Shown: positions 1 to 13,730, numbered from the stretch's first letter. The stretch: 64,000 nt of DNA from Haemonchus contortus (GCA_000469685.2 LS997562.1:2752492-2816491), one strand, 5' to 3'. Notes: generated by a model not told the origin, from the letters alone. Numbers and translations: made by a program.

Positions 1-3000
1 TCTTTTTAGCTACGGCAAAGTATTTGGTTTCCATTATAAACCGTAATGGCTATTTGACATATATGTATGCACTTTACCTTGGAACAGCCTTTTCATGAAC
101 TAGACAATGTTTTTGAGGGAATTGTAAGACGAATAAACCCAGCACTTACCTTTATCGATCTGAAATATTCAAAGGGGGGAAGGGGAAGCTGGACAGGGTG
201 AATTCAGTACTTCACTTCTAGGGCGTCCGGTAAATAGAACTAGGTATAAGGCTCCAATATTTCCCCCAGCCTCAGCCTCATACAAAATTCTATCCATCAG
301 GCGCTCCTAAAAAGTATGTCGCAGTAACAACCACCAGAAAAGGAAATAAGAAAAACGTGTGGAAACAAACGCAACCAGCAATAAACTGAGGGACGAATAA
401 ACTGCATAAAATGATTTTACATTCAATCTTTGGAAGGATAATTATGCATAAGAAATGGTCCAGAGCACCAGCTTATTGTCAGCTCAACGTGGGATCTGAA
501 TGAGCGGAGGTGGGCAGTGTGTCAGTCAACACAATGAATATCATCCACGAATCGTCGATCATTCACGGAAGTAAACAAATACTTGGAAATCTGTGGAGTG
601 GGAAACACAGTTGTTGAATGAGTTGATGCGGAGGAGTAAAACGGATGAGAGAGATCACACGTCACAGGAGAAGTGAATGGGTAAGTGGCCACTTGGCTTG
701 TCAACGGTATTATTCTTTCCCGACCCCGACGCAGTTCGATTTTGTTTTACACGTATCCACCCCTATTACCTTTATCTTTTCCCCTGACTCGTTTGGACGA
801 CAGCTTTGCTACCTAACACTCAGTGAGGGAAATCTTACAAGAGCAAAATTAAATTCTCGTCTGAAACTTTTCATCACTCTAGAATATTGATGCCTTCTGG
901 GCAAGGCTTCCCTTCTACCAGAGGAAATCGCACGCCACTCGATAATCGATCTGTTTCGATCGTTGTGCTGTAAACTGCGAAATCAAGCAGTTCTTGCAAA
1001 CGCCCTCATGTTTCTGGATCAACTTTGAGGGCTGGGTTTTTTGGAATTTTTTTTTCTAAAAATTACCCACTGTTCAGGAATATAGTTCTACTCTTTCATA
1101 CAATCAACAGCGTTTGAAAACAACCACCTCGCTTTCATAGAGATAAGTACTTTTGGCTTCAATTTCTTGACAGCTTTTCTAGTACATGAAGGGTCAATTC
1201 TGTGTTTCGAAGGCAGGACATCCGTGTAAATTCGATTTTTTCAGGGTTTTCCTCACTGGAGTAGCATATATGCCAAGTGTCCAAAATGATTTACATACTA
1301 GTAGTTGAAAATACCATTTTCATATAGAACCATGGATCAATCAGGATTAAAATCCGGAAAAAGCCTCAGCTTTCCAGGGAAAAGAAAGGCAAGAGGGGTA
1401 GGGTTTATCTCATGTGTATGTGTATATGTTTGAAAACATTTTGGTATACGCCATTTCCTTAATTCCTGCTCTGGAAAGTCGAGAAAATCCCTTGCCGTGT
1501 AGCCACTTGCATGTCCTGAAGATTCTGATAACAAGTCCAATTCATGGCGTATCCTAGTCGATTCATGCTATCCTTTACACCTTGTAAAACCGAAAGAACG
1601 AAAAACAAAGAAAAGTACTAACATTTGCAATTGTAGTGTGGTGAGTACTGGGAAAAATAGGTAACATTTATAAGTAATATTAAATGTAAATGGCAGATTG
1701 ATACGAACAAATTCTGAAAAATCGACATTATGCATGTAGCAAGTCAAATGAGTGAGATTCGTAGAATGGTTAGCTTGCGTAGAAGTGGGGTAAGGAATGG
1801 TGAAAGATCATGGTAAAATGTGAGTAGAATAGGTACAGTTAGGTGAGAAATGGCATGTCCAAAACAGATGGACAGGTTGCTTCATGCAGTAGAGGCATGC
1901 TGTTCCGATCGAATAAGATGTACGGCCACTTCGATTGTAGACTCTTCACCTGAGATTAGTTGATTAAATAGCTATACTATAAAAACACGATTTGATTACA
2001 TAATAAGATTAAGGACAGTCACCTAAGCTACTTTTTAGTTTGACAAGATAGATTTAACCTCTTCAGGACTTTGGAAGTGCTGGGAGTCAAGTTGTGGACC
2101 TACAATCCATGGACTGCGGGCGGAAGGGTTGATGCGATGTAACTCACCAGTAGCCATGAGATACGAGGAGGAAACAGGAATCCTTAATTCAAGTCCTGTT
2201 ATGAATTCATGGTTTCTGAGGTTGCACAGAGTTAGTTTTGAAAACGAACGGGGTGATTGAGCTAGATTTTCGTTGCTGTAAAGCAACGTATTTTATCCAT
2301 TGGCGTGATTCAGCCCGCTGCATTAACAGCAAACGCGCTCCATTGAGAATAATCCAGCCTCTGCAAGACCCCGCTAAATACGTCTTTTCATGGGAATATC
2401 GAGCGGTAGTGGGCATCGGGCACTTCCCATTCATGCACTTCGGTTTACAATTCACGAGCTCGGAATCATACCTGTTCCCCATTATTACCTGGAATTTTTA
2501 CCCAAATATCTCCACGTATCCGTGACGCTTCATCAAAGCAACTTTCAATCACGTAGCTCTGCTGATGCCATTAGTATTTGTTTGCTTTCGAGAATTCTCT
2601 CTGATCGGTGGATAACGCTAGATGTGTTGACTATCTGCCCACTTCCGCTCGTTCATTCTTCACTTCACCCTCCCAAGAGTTGCTCCTTTCCTTGTCTTAA
2701 GAGATTATTTGCAAAACCTGGGTCGCAGTTCTGAGCAGTCACACATCATAGGTATCCCCGTGGAGTCGGTTCTAGGTCGTTGCTTCTTCTTATGCTCGTC
2801 CGGGTCTATGTCCTCTGTTCCTCCAAAATGATCAGATAGCAGTAACTCCCTGCGCCACCAATTTTCTTTTGGGTGCCCCTGTTGGCTCTCGCAGGTCATT
2901 GTGTGGACCAAAGAATTCTCGGATGGCACAGCAATTGAAAGTTGTAGCCAGTTGGTGAGTTCCAAGGAGAGATCGACCAATGCCTTCATCATCCCTGTTC

Positions 3001-4133
3001 AACAAGGAACCCCCTATTTTCAGCTCTTACCATTAGACACTGAAAGCTTCTGATGACCAGCCTCGCATAAAAGCTCGGTGTACTGGTTTTGACGTAAAGT
3101 TTCTAAGCGCTAGTGAATAAGGAATTCTCAAAATGTTTGCTTTACCATGACTCACTGTTTTGGAGACAATTTTTAAAAAGAGGCAGAGAAAGGACGTGGG
3201 TTCGCTCTAAATACAATCTATTCACTAACCAGTACAGGACTTCTTGACTCCATCTTTTGGACTCTCCTTCTCGTCGATCTGATCAAGCGAAGCAATCTGA
3301 AAAGTGCCCTTAGTCAATAGACTTTTTGAGCACTCATTTTGCTCAGGTGACTCATCTTGTAACTGCAACCTTTCTATGCTATCCCTCACTTACAACTAGT
3401 CGGTATTAGAACAGTCACTTTGTGGGGAAATTTCTCTGAATGGTACAAACAACTGAATTTCCAATATCCATAACCTAGTTTCTGTTGACCAACGTCACAC
3501 TTACCTTAGACAGCTGACTGGAAGTACGCTGATTGAGGTTGTGCTTATCGACTAGACCCTTCCATGCTTTCTCAACTTCTTTCGAAAATACAACGAGGGG
3601 AGGTTTACCGATTTCTGAAAACATCTACTGTAATCTGACATCTAAATGTTTAGGCTACAAATCAAAGTGAGAACGGAACATCAGAAACCGCCACACCACT
3701 TTTTTTCTTTATTTTAGCTTTCTTTCAAATGTTATCTTTCTTGTTAAGAATTCAGACAGCTGTTGAGTGTTTTACCTTTATGTCTTAAAGGATGACCTTT
3801 CTCCTCGAAAGTTAATATGGTCGACATTCGGCTATTACCTGGCTTACCTGCTCCACGAGGTTGTCGGTATACTCGTGTGCCGAAGTCCAGGCAAGTCCCT
3901 CGTATTGAGGCACCATTGCCGACTGGTGCAGGTAGTTGACTTGGATGCCAACCGACCGCTATAGGTGGAGGGGTCTCCTGCTATGTTCTGTTTGTCAGCT
4001 ACGGCATGTCTGTCTATCAACTACGATTTTCAGCTGCCTTTATTTCCTGATAGATAGTAAGCACGTTTAGTTTATTTGTTTGAACTGTTACCGCTTTTTC
4101 TGTACTAGTTAGGGCGCGTGAAGTGTCACGCAT

Positions 4134-4156
4134 GAATAAATAAATAAATAAATAAA
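4134..4156. repeat. AAAT microsatellite
   Basis: About six tandem copies of the tetranucleotide AAAT. It follows a short segment that could be the end of a dispersed repeat, so it may be a tail microsatellite. Confidence 0.8.
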
Positions 4157-4481
4157 TTGTCATCTTGCCAGAACGGGCAGCCGCTTGGCGGCATCCCTTT
4201 TGGCATAATGCCAGGAACAGAGTTCAGAGGTAAAGATTAAGGGTCTCAACACGACTGCCGGCCATCAGCCGCGACTTTGCTCTGGCGAGATAACAAACAG
4301 CGGTTTCTAGCGACCTAGGCCTTCGGGAGGAGCGCAAAAACACGGATGAATAGGAAACTTGTGTTCCTCACCATTCTGGCTTGATAAAGATACCAGGAAA
4401 TTTCTCCTACTTTCCCCCTTCACGGACCTAATCGCGCAGTTTCTTTTACGATCCACTGAGATCTCCCTCCTCCCTCCTTTG

Positions 4482-4492
4482 CCCCCCCCCCC
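4482..4492. repeat. Poly-C tract
   Basis: A run of 11 C residues preceded by a pyrimidine-rich stretch of CCCTCC units. Runs like this are prone to length error in sequencing. Confidence 0.8.
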
Positions 4493-5396
4493 TTATGCTA
4501 TTACTTAGGTCGTTACCATTTCTACAAAATTTTCTAGTTTTTCACTTCTCGTTTTTTATGATTTGCTTCGTCTACAGCCATAAAATCTCTCTGAACGTAC
4601 CTGATGCTACAGTAAACGACAATGTGACCGTATCCGTCGATTTGTGCCATTTTCGTACGATCATGGCAGTTGATTCTGAATCGCGAGACAGTGGCGGCAT
4701 GATGTGAAGAGCTTAGCAATAGTGGTTGACACTCGAATGGAAGACTACGGAGTACACAATGGGGTATACGCTGCTGCGCAAGAATTGTAATGTCATTCGT
4801 AAGATATTATTGCCCCGTGACGAGGACTCTTACTGGTGTACTACGTACGTCAAAGTGGGTAATTCAGAAAACAAGGAAAAACAAAAATCACAGAAAAAGA
4901 TGCATTTGATTGCTTCGGCCATTTCTATGGATCTACACAACCCGAAGGTTCCGCAAAAAAAAAGTAATCGAGATCTAGGGGCAAGGGAATGACTTGACAT
5001 GCAAATGCCGGCTTGTTCGAGTCACGACAATGTACTCTTGAGAAGATGGGCACTTCTCTGAGAGGATTTCAATTATTAAGTTTAGGAAACTAAGGTCTTC
5101 TATGAAATTCTGCTCAGCTTCTCTCCAACTGGGAGGGTTCTGCAAACACAAAAACATTAGAAATCTATTTACATGGAACCTTAATGACATCTTATAATCT
5201 CAGTGGAAAAAGAGAATTTCATCTGGAATTTGAAAATGTTATTAAAGTGAACGGTTAAGTCTTCTAGCTCAAAACCGACCGTTTCTCTTCGTCCTTTACA
5301 GTTGCTCTACACTGAAGAATATTTGTAAAATGAAAAGTTCAAATAATTCCAATAAATAGTTCCAAAATTTGAAAGTATTGGCACTGTAGAATGGGA

Positions 5397-5687
5397 TATG
5401 GCTTGATCAAGTGATTGCGACATAACGACGAACTCACCACCTTTATCACTAACCGATATGCGTAGGGTACCATTCGATCTTAACTCGCGTAATTCTTTCA
5501 ACCCTTGCCTTTGGTTATGCGTCAAGTTTACGCAACTAACTAACTAACTAACGGTAACTTGACGCATAACCAAAGGCAAGGGTTGAAAGAATTACGCGAG
5601 TTAAGATCGAATGGTACCCTACGCATATCGGTTAGTGATAAAGGTGGTGAGTTCGTCGTTATGTCGCAATCACTTGATCAAGCCATA
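5397..5687. repeat. 130-nt head-to-head inverted repeat at the 5' edge of the Penelope-like element
   Basis: The left arm (5397-5526) is the near-exact reverse complement of the right arm (5558-5687). They are separated by a 31-nt spacer containing tandem CTAA units. Each arm encodes the same start of the element's protein, on opposite strands, so the minus-strand frame at 5307-5525 is only a mirror copy. Inverted partial copies at the 5' end are a known structural habit of Penelope-like elements; that origin here is inferred. Confidence 0.9.
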
Positions 5688-7350
5688 AGCGAACACCATC
5701 TCAGCGACTCCTCTGTTTACTGCCGCGTTACTGGTAAAGACTTTTCATCACAATGCAGCCGCTTCAATCATATTTGGTTGAACGTCGCTAAATCTGCAGG
5801 TATTGATGGAAAGTTGGTCAGTAGACTCAAACTGGATAATCCAAATTGTCCAGTTTTTTATAGCCTCATAAAGACCCATAAACTTTCCTCTACTGATACG
5901 CTATCAACATCACCGGACACTTACAAAATTCGCCCCATCATTAGTTGTGTGGGAGGGCCAACTGATAGAATCTCGTGGTTTCTCAATAAGATTGTAAGCC
6001 AGCTGTTGACCTTAGTTCCATCTCATCTGTCCAATACTAAGCATTTCCTTGCTCTATTACATACCTCCAACTCTATAGAGGGTAATGTATTGAATCTTTT
6101 GACGTCGTTTCGCTTTATACTAATGTCCAAAACGAGCAGGCCTTACAAGCATTATCCGAAATGCTCGATAGGCATGCTAATGACATCAATACCTTTGGAC
6201 TTAGTAAAATGAATATAATGACGTTAGTAAAGGAATGCTTGAGCTGCAACATCTTCAAATGGGCAGGGAAGTATTTTTCCCAAGTGAGAGGGCTTGCCAT
6301 GGGTCAACGACTGGCTCCGGTTCTTGCGGTTTGTTTTATGGGTAGAATTGAAGAGCCGGTTTTGGAACGTCATCCTTTAATGTACTGCAGATATATCGAC
6401 GACTGCTTCATCGTGACGTCTACACAGTTCGAAATGGACGAGTGTTTTCGACTTATGAATGAACAGTCACAGTACATTAAACTCACCCGAGAGATACCAC
6501 ATAACGGTTGGCTCCCTTATCTTAACACACAAGTCAAAGTGTCCAGCGGCGTTGTTAGTGTAAAGTGGTACCGTAAAGCTACTTGAATATCCTTATTCAC
6601 GCGACATCAGCTCATCCACAAGCCGTCAAACGTGCAGTCGTCAACAACATGCTAAGAACGGTAACAAGTATCTGCACGGGTGAAGTTGAACTTCACGAGT
6701 CACGACGTTTAGCTTGCGAGATAGCTGCTGCCAATGGCTATACGGTAACACAGGGTCGCGGAAAGCGCTGCACCAATACGCAAGGGCGTTCGCGCGTTAC
6801 GAAACTACCACTTTGTCTTCCTTTCATTTCCGATGAAGTCAGCACTGCAATACGACGGAGCATTTCCAGAGCTGACCTGCAAGATGTTGTCCAATTGGTG
6901 AATATACCCAACAGCAACATCAAGCAACAGTTGGTTCGAAATCGGCTCTACGATAAACAGTGCTTGACAAACGACTGTACCATATGTCCCTACGGGAAAG
7001 CAGGTGATTGCGCACTTATGGGCGTAATCTACCAGCTAGAATGTCTGGCATGTGGTTCAACCTATATCGGTGAAACAGGACGACAATTAGCTATACGGGT
7101 AAAAGAACATCTAGCTAGTATGAAGCGCGGGAACCCTTTGGCAGCGCTCGGTCGACATAAAGTTGAGGAGCACAACGGCGAAAATTATGAAGTAAAGTGC
7201 ACGATATTGGGGCAGGAGACGGAAATTTCAGCAAGAAAGGCATTAGAGGCGTTCTGGGTTCTGCAAAGGAATCCCAAGATGAACAACAGGGATGAGTGTC
7301 CATCGATAACTAGTGACCTCTTGCCATACCTACCGCTCTGCGAGCTATGA
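5559..7350 (+). mobile_element. Decayed Penelope-like retroelement (reverse transcriptase plus GIY-YIG endonuclease)
   Basis: The coding region runs through three frames. Frame one (5559-about 6100) holds the N-terminal RT part. A one-base deficit in the T-run at 6097-6100 moves reading into the frame that carries the motif FDVVSLYTNV and then, near 6392-6406, the RT catalytic motif YIDDC. A second one-base deficit near 6583-6585 moves it to the frame running to the stop at 7348-7350. That last part has a Cys-rich linker (CLTNDCTICPYG, about 6961-6996) and a GIY-YIG nuclease: GVIYQLECLACGSTYIGETG, then the Arg and His of the RVKEH segment and a Glu in ALEAFW. RT joined to a C-terminal GIY-YIG domain is diagnostic of Penelope-like elements, which copy RNA into DNA at cut target sites. 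The start is truncated, since the frame opens directly from the palindrome. With two frameshifts this copy cannot make a full protein. The sequence to about 7640 is probably its 3' untranslated part. Confidence 0.92.
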
Positions 7351-8550
7351 CTCATGGTCAGTAGTATCGTAATACGGTCTCCCTTATCAGTAAGAGAGAC
7401 ATCAATAAGTCTCATTCGCTACTGACAGTCGCCTGTGGCGACAGCGGATTTTTTCCGCTTTGACGGTGGAGCCTGGTGAGTTTCCGATAAATCTCTGTCG
7501 TTTTCTTGTTATAGAGTCAAACGCTACCGGATATTGCAAAACGTCTCGAATTGCGTTTAGGCCTCTGAAGACGACGATTACGTCGAAACGTTAGGCCGTC
7601 AAGTTAATAAATGTTCCACATAAAAACCTCGTACGGCAGAAGAATTTTAACAACAGTGACAATAAAGTTTTCTTGACAAAAATCAAATTGCTACAGAATC
7701 AGAGAAAAAAGAATGGAATAGAAGTGAAAAAGGTGAGAAGGAAGGAAAAAACGAAATGGATCAAGTGTAATTGTAGTAAAGATTTCAAGAAAAGCCTTTC
7801 TACTTGCTACAATCCGCTCTAAGGCGAAGAAAGAGTAAGTGGATACTAAATCTCAACAAAAAACATTGATTGTAACCGATGTCGTGAAGTCAATGTTTAC
7901 ATCGGAGCCAACGTTTAAGGAAGCTCAACTGGGTCTTTGATCGAGGTGTCCTGCAACGAACTGTTACGGTATCGCTCAAGTGACCAATGATGTTTAATTA
8001 GGCTTTGTAAGTTACAAAAAGACAGCTTGTCACATGTAGTACTGAAATACAAAGTAGTAGTCGGCAGCGGTTTTCCGCAAATCCATCACCAACCCGAATT
8101 ATTTGCACAACACTCATGGCAAACAAACAGAACCACAGTTCGTAAGGTTCATTATGATTAGCCATTTTTCGGGAACATATTTGCTTTTTTTGTGATAAAA
8201 GAAGTGTCCGGAATGTATAAAATGGGTAGAGTCACTATAAATCGGGCCGGTATGCCTAGGCGGTACACCTAAGTATTCATGGCAACCCTCTTGAAGGACA
8301 GCATCGGTAAGAGAATGGCTAGGAGACAAGTAAAAGCTAAAAGCTAAACTTGATAGCAAACGAAATGATTTTCTACTTTTCCGGAATTTCTCTAATGAAT
8401 AAATGAATCGAAACAACAAAAATGAATAAACAAACAACAAAATGAATAAATTACCGACTGAGTTATACTAGGAAAGGTAAAAGGTATGAGAAAACATCAA
8501 GTATTCGTGTGAATATCGTCGGGTTGCAGAAAGCACAATTTATCGAACGA

Positions 8551-8613
8551 TTAAATAAACAGGTAAATAAATAAATAGACAAGTAAATAAATAAATAAGT
8601 AAATAAATAAATA
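8551..8613. repeat. AAAT-rich microsatellite
   Basis: Imperfect tandem AAAT and AAGT units, about 60 nt. It lies in a wider segment (from about 8395) that is also rich in GAATAAA-like units. Confidence 0.8.
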
Positions 8614-9525
8614 CCTTAATTGAACAACTGGTTGACGAATAAACTCAATGTAAACAGTTATGAATGTAAACAATGTGCCAAAATCGTTGAATGGAACCTA
8701 AGTTTGGAACCTTCGCGTGACAGAGCGAATTAAGCAATTTTTGCTTCAAGTGGACAGGTAAAGGAGATCCCGTACTGGTACGAGAGGCATAATTCAGAAG
8801 GAAACAATATAGTTTGGGGCTGACGAAAGTTCTCGCTCGAAGCGCTCTCCATTTTATACCTGCTGAGATAATTACCCAGTATGCGAAAAAATTAGGCGCG
8901 ACTTCAGCTGCTAAGTCTTTTTGATGAAATTCCAAAAGCCAGATGCTATGCGAAAATGCAGAACACATTTAGATGAGGAGACACATCTGGCATCCCACAC
9001 GCATTGGAAATCTCTCTTACGACCTCTTACTTAATGGATTGCTAATGTTGTATAGCTGTTGCATACCTCCCGTCCTATAGGAGACATATGGTCACATAGG
9101 ACTCTGTCATGAAAAAAATCTCAGTAACTTATCAAGTTGGAGGATGCGCCACACTTTCATTTTACTTTCAAATTTACAGAGGATCCACCATGACTCTACG
9201 GATGACATCTAAGGGTTGCTCTCCTATCTTATGCTGTCAAAAGACGTTATTAGAACAAATTAATTCTATAAATCATCCTGGCCGCCGCTGCTGCACCGTA
9301 GTGGGACGCAACTCACTCACACTGCCTTCCAATTCCAAATTTTCCCATTTTTTCAGAGTGACCAGCGGCTGATATTCGAGAATACTAGTAGCATGTGATT
9401 TACTTTTACAATTCCTCGCGGAATCGAGTTTCCCAATCTCAGTCCTTATGTCCAAAGTTGCAGATTGTCCTCTACAATTCCCTTATGACTCACCGGTGGC
9501 TTTTTGCGAATTTTATTTCATCCAT

Positions 9526-9607
9526 ATTTACTTAGTAGTCAAATGTAAACAAACTGACTCTGTGATTCATGGAGTCAGTTTGTTTACCTATTGACTACTG
9601 AGTAAAT
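9526..9607. repeat. Foldback with 36-nt arms (MITE-like hairpin)
   Basis: Arm 1 (9526-9560) and arm 2 (9572-9607) are almost fully complementary around an 11-nt loop. The inner 15 nt (TAAACAAACTGACTC and its complement) are perfect. The near-perfect pairing and lack of flanking genes favour a small foldback transposon over a microRNA precursor, but expression is not known. Confidence 0.75.
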
Positions 9608-10794
9608 GCTCACTAATCATATTCTCTGCAATTGTGCCCTATATTTAATTCCTGTTGTTTTCTTCCCGCTTTTTTTCAGGATTACCATTAGAACATCCGA
9701 AGCATCCCTGAGACTCGCCCGGAAAACCTACTCAAAGATCTCGTCACTTAAACCAAACCTTCGAATAGTTCCCGTACCCTGATACTATGTGATACCCTTC
9801 GTGAGATCAGATGCCATCCCCCGATGTGGTTTTATAATATAGTCTGTGCCAGGATCCCCAGACTGGCACGAGGAGCTGCATAATTACACAGGAGACACAC
9901 TGAAAGCTCTTATACAGTTCAAGTACTTTGTGTGCAGTAAATATTTCGTAAAGAACACCGTAAAGGATGGAGAGCAGAGTGCTCCATACTGATCAGTTCT
10001 TCCAGTATACGCCACACATTCTCTTTCTGAATTGAGCCGTGCACACTCAAAGAAATACAGTGGATATAAATCACAGCAGCCATTTTTTGAAAAAAAAAAC
10101 ATAGTTGAAAGCCAGTTTAACTTCCTGATAACTAAGCAAGGATCTCATAAGCTGTACAACATGTCATGATGTAAACATGTAAACAGTAGTATCCAAATTA
10201 TCTGTGTAGAGATCGAGTATTATGTTAGGAGGTTCCTCTTCAAGGATCAGACGCAATAACCTGGGCTATAGATTTAGTATAGTCAACTGAAGAAAGCTGT
10301 AGTTCGCCCGTTCTCTGACGATGACGAAGATTGTTTTAAAATAGTCTGCGTTTGGAAACGATGCTAACTTCTCCTCTTGACACCATCTCCTTTTCTCGAG
10401 GTGACTGTTGCTGAGAAATGAGACGATATTGCGCTTCCAACGTTTTGCCGAGAAATATCTACAGCGATTTAGATTTCACGGCTAGGAAAAGAATTCAGCC
10501 TCTTGCTCGTGCCTATTACCGTGATTCAGCTCACATCCACCCACAAACCCACTGAAGGGGTTTTCTTCAAGTGGCATGTTAACACTTACATTAGTCCAAG
10601 AACTAGCCGTTGTTACACTTCGGCACGAAACTCGATGAATGAATCCACGACGAGCTCTCCTTCAAAGGCCCAAATAAAGGCAAGCATGCTCAAGCAGATT
10701 CTGAATTGGGCTTAGATATCTGGTTCCAAACAGTGGCTGAAGGTGTGCTAGTGTTTGGAAACCGCAGAATAACAACTCGAACTGTGGACATTAA

Positions 10795-10833
10795 ATATAT
10801 ATATATATACATATACATATATTTATTTATTTA
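10795..10833. repeat. TA-rich microsatellite
   Basis: Alternating TA dinucleotides that pass into CATA and TTTA units. No function is implied. Confidence 0.8.
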
Positions 10834-10949
10834 TGTAACGTAATGTCCATGTATGCCATAAATGTAGCTTTCGGATTCTCAGAGCTTCTCAGAGCTTCTC
10901 CCGAAACAAAATTTTTAAAAAATTCTGAAGCCTGTTTTCAAAAGTGCAG

Positions 10950-11422
10950 TCAGCTAAAAACCAGAGCCACGCTGCGTAAATTTCCACGACTCCCCAATCT
11001 TCTTAGACTATATTCCCATCTGATCCATGTGGTGGATTTAGTGAAGCCGTAAGAATGTATTTGAATTGAAAGATTGTCAAGTGAGTTCGTAAGGTCTTCT
11101 TCGGAACAATACGTTTGAAAGGTATCGGAAATATTTGATAAAGTGTCAGATAGCCTCTCCAATGTTCCCTGAACAGCAAAATGGAATCGTACTTTTTCAT
11201 CAAATTAATATGAGCGTATTGAACGAATTGTAAGAGATTGAGAGTGTAATTTCTGTTTTGCTCGACAGTGAAACCTTTCTTGTACACACCTTTGATGTAT
11301 TGGGCTGAGTGGAAAGCATCAGTGTCAGGAAATTTCACTGTTGTCCAGATTCCTTCTGAAATTGCTCGAAGATTCATTGAGATACTGAAAAAGGACTCTG
11401 CCCACTTGTATGTGCATAACAT
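10950..11422 (-). CDS. Possible two-exon coding fragment, unrecognised
   Basis: On the minus strand a 139-codon frame (11422 down to 11003) overlaps a second frame (11162 down to 10950) whose composition also looks coding (for example SNISDTFQTYCSEEDLTNSL). The second frame becomes readable exactly after a good acceptor, TGTTCAG, next to position 11170 on the complementary strand. A GT lies about 135 nt upstream, after the peptide FHSAQYIKG. This would make one small intron joining two in-frame exons. I recognise no family and see no start or polyadenylation signal, so this could be a gene fragment, an old pseudogene or chance. Confidence 0.22.
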
Positions 11423-13730
11423 AGACTTGGTGACGTCGCAGTCGGTCGACCAGATTCATCTTTGACCAAACATTTGACACAAGTTTCAATTGGTTTCAGA
11501 AGCGGAGTGTGCGGGTTCAAACTCGTAAAGTAGTACTTGTTGAGTAGGGGCAGACGGTTCGATATAAGAAAAGTAAATGAAGAAAAATGTATCCAGATAT
11601 GCTGCGAGTTTACGTGTAGGTAGCGCCCTTACAGGAAAGTCTCATGGAAGCGCTTAGAAAATTTCAGGAGAAAACTGGGCTTTTTCCACGGCCTACCCTG
11701 AAACTTTCCGCACAACCTATAATTGAAGTAGGCTTAAAATTGGGCTACAATTACACCTCGACGGTATGCAAGAAGCTGAATGTAATGAATGCATCTGTTT
11801 GTGCTGAATAGCAGCGTCATCCTTACTGGTTTTTCTCGATTAGTAGTTCAGCCGGTTGTAAAGTGAGTATGACAAGTAGCGGCTAGTGAGTTACTTTAAG
11901 CCTAAAACAGGTAGAGAGTGCTAGCTACCAAAGTCCTATAGCCTTTTATATTACTTCCTACTTAATCCTCCGGATCTGTGAGAGACTGAGTAGATCTAAC
12001 TGGTTGTACATAACCCTCTACAATCAGTTAAATCTACCCAAATCCGATTCTTTACCCTCATCTCATTACTGCATAAATGCTATCAACCAGTAGGGTTTTC
12101 CGTGAATACTTACTAGTAGAACTAAATCATTCGTAGCACCACGGATACGGTAAAATACAGATCCCTACCGAAGTTTTTAAGGTTAGGCCTTTACCCACAG
12201 TTGCTACTACTTGCAAGCTAGAGTGAATAACTCGTTACCAGGCTTTTAGAGCCTGTAAACCTATCGGTAGCGTTACGCAACAATGTTCCCATAAGTACTT
12301 TGTCATATTGTCAGCTGACCCTACTTTTTATTTGGAAGGAGTGAGGAAAAAGGCTACGCACGACCACCCACTCTGCCGTATGGCGACCTGACTGTGCCCA
12401 TTAGGCATAGTTTGACACGTATTCTACTTGTTCACTCTGGTAGAAAACACGACAGAACGTGCTTTGACGAAAGCTCTCCCGTCAAAACACGTCGTATGAG
12501 CTGCTCCAATTCGAATTGATGATTGTTCTGGATTACGGTAACCGCTTAGCGCAACACGTGACGCATCCACACGTTTCGATCGATAGTTCCCCGGCGGCGG
12601 TCGTGCACACATTGCAACCGTGGCACTCTTGTGTGTAGTTCGTAATCACTCAAGTTCTCATTTCGAAAAGTTTTTTTTTGTCTTCCCACATCACTTCCCT
12701 CATTGGGATTACCCTAACATCAGTTCCCAGTCTTCGACGATGGGTGAAATTAGTGCAAACACAGGTCCATTAATGATCTTTGACTTCGGTCGTCTGTGAC
12801 GTGCTCGTAAAATACCGATCATTTTCTACTCGTATGTGAAGTATAATCTTTGTGAGAAAAGCTGGTCGGAAAATTGGTTACAAGGTTGTATCAGTAGCCG
12901 TGAAGGACGTTCGGATTGAATCCAAATACGAATTACTTACTCCCCAATTCACCTGTGTACTAGAGCGTAACTAGGGGTAGCTACTGACGAAAGGTTGTTT
13001 CGTAGGGGTCCAGAAATCAGAGCATTGGTTCTTTTTGAGCTTCAACTAGATCTGATATGTGAATCCGTCAATTCCTCCCATCCTTTGTGTGTTACTATCA
13101 ATCATTTGGCACTAGTGGCAACATTCTGAACTGGTTGCAGCTTTCAATCTTCTTTTGTAAGGGTCAGATCCGGTTTAGATAGCATGGAACTTGATTGGGC
13201 TGCTGATTATACCCTTAAAGCAGTGAAAGAGTGCACAAATGCCGTCATCTTCTCATTTCTTTCACTTCGGAAGCCGAGTCTTTGCTTCGCGCTCTTAGTG
13301 GGGAATTAGGAAGTTCCTGAGCTCGAAGTCCGATTAATTTTGAGGTTCAAGTCGCTATTTTTCATTATGATTCAGCGTGATGGCTTGCGAATCGATGTAC
13401 TAGCCTTTTGCAACAATGTCGTTTCGCCTTCCATGCTTAAAAGCTCTTTGCTGAACACTCCAGTTATCCCTTAAGTGGTTTTGGCGGACCTATTGTTATG
13501 AAAAGAGCCTAAGCTGGTCAGAGGTTATTGATCCGTTATAGCAACGGTGTTCAGTTGAAAGCATGTAAATACCCATTAGGAATACGGATATTTTTGGTAT
13601 CAAGCTCCAGCTGTTGGTCATTGCTCACCCAAGCCGTCGACTCGTCATAGTTGCCACGTTTTGCCGTTAACGCTTCTTTGGTTTTCGACACGACATTTTG
13701 ATCTGTAGCGCCATAGTTTTTTCGAATATA

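Larger units (their letters stand above)
1..5396. other. Gene-poor region, nothing recognised
   Basis: Open frames here are short on both strands and none carries a recognisable domain or a convincing exon chain. A 95-codon minus-strand frame at 2705-2992 is the longest with balanced composition, but no family is recognised. The stretch 4160-4490 has higher GC than its surroundings and a composition like dispersed repeats, followed by a C-tract. This is described as intergenic or repeat-derived DNA. Confidence 0.5.
7351..13730. other. Long region without a confident gene
   Basis: After the probable 3' tail of the Penelope-like element there is AT-rich sequence with short frames only. It contains the AAAT-type microsatellite at 8551-8613, the foldback at 9526-9607, the TA-rich run near 10800 and one weak minus-strand exon-like block at 10950-11422. 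From 11.5 to 13.7 kb no feature is recognised; the last few hundred bases presumably include the promoter of the RBBP6-type gene. Confidence 0.5.

Noticed and set aside
5307..5525. Minus-strand open frame that starts like the Penelope protein
   Set aside because: It is only the mirror arm of the palindrome; after the arm ends the frame continues into unrelated sequence.
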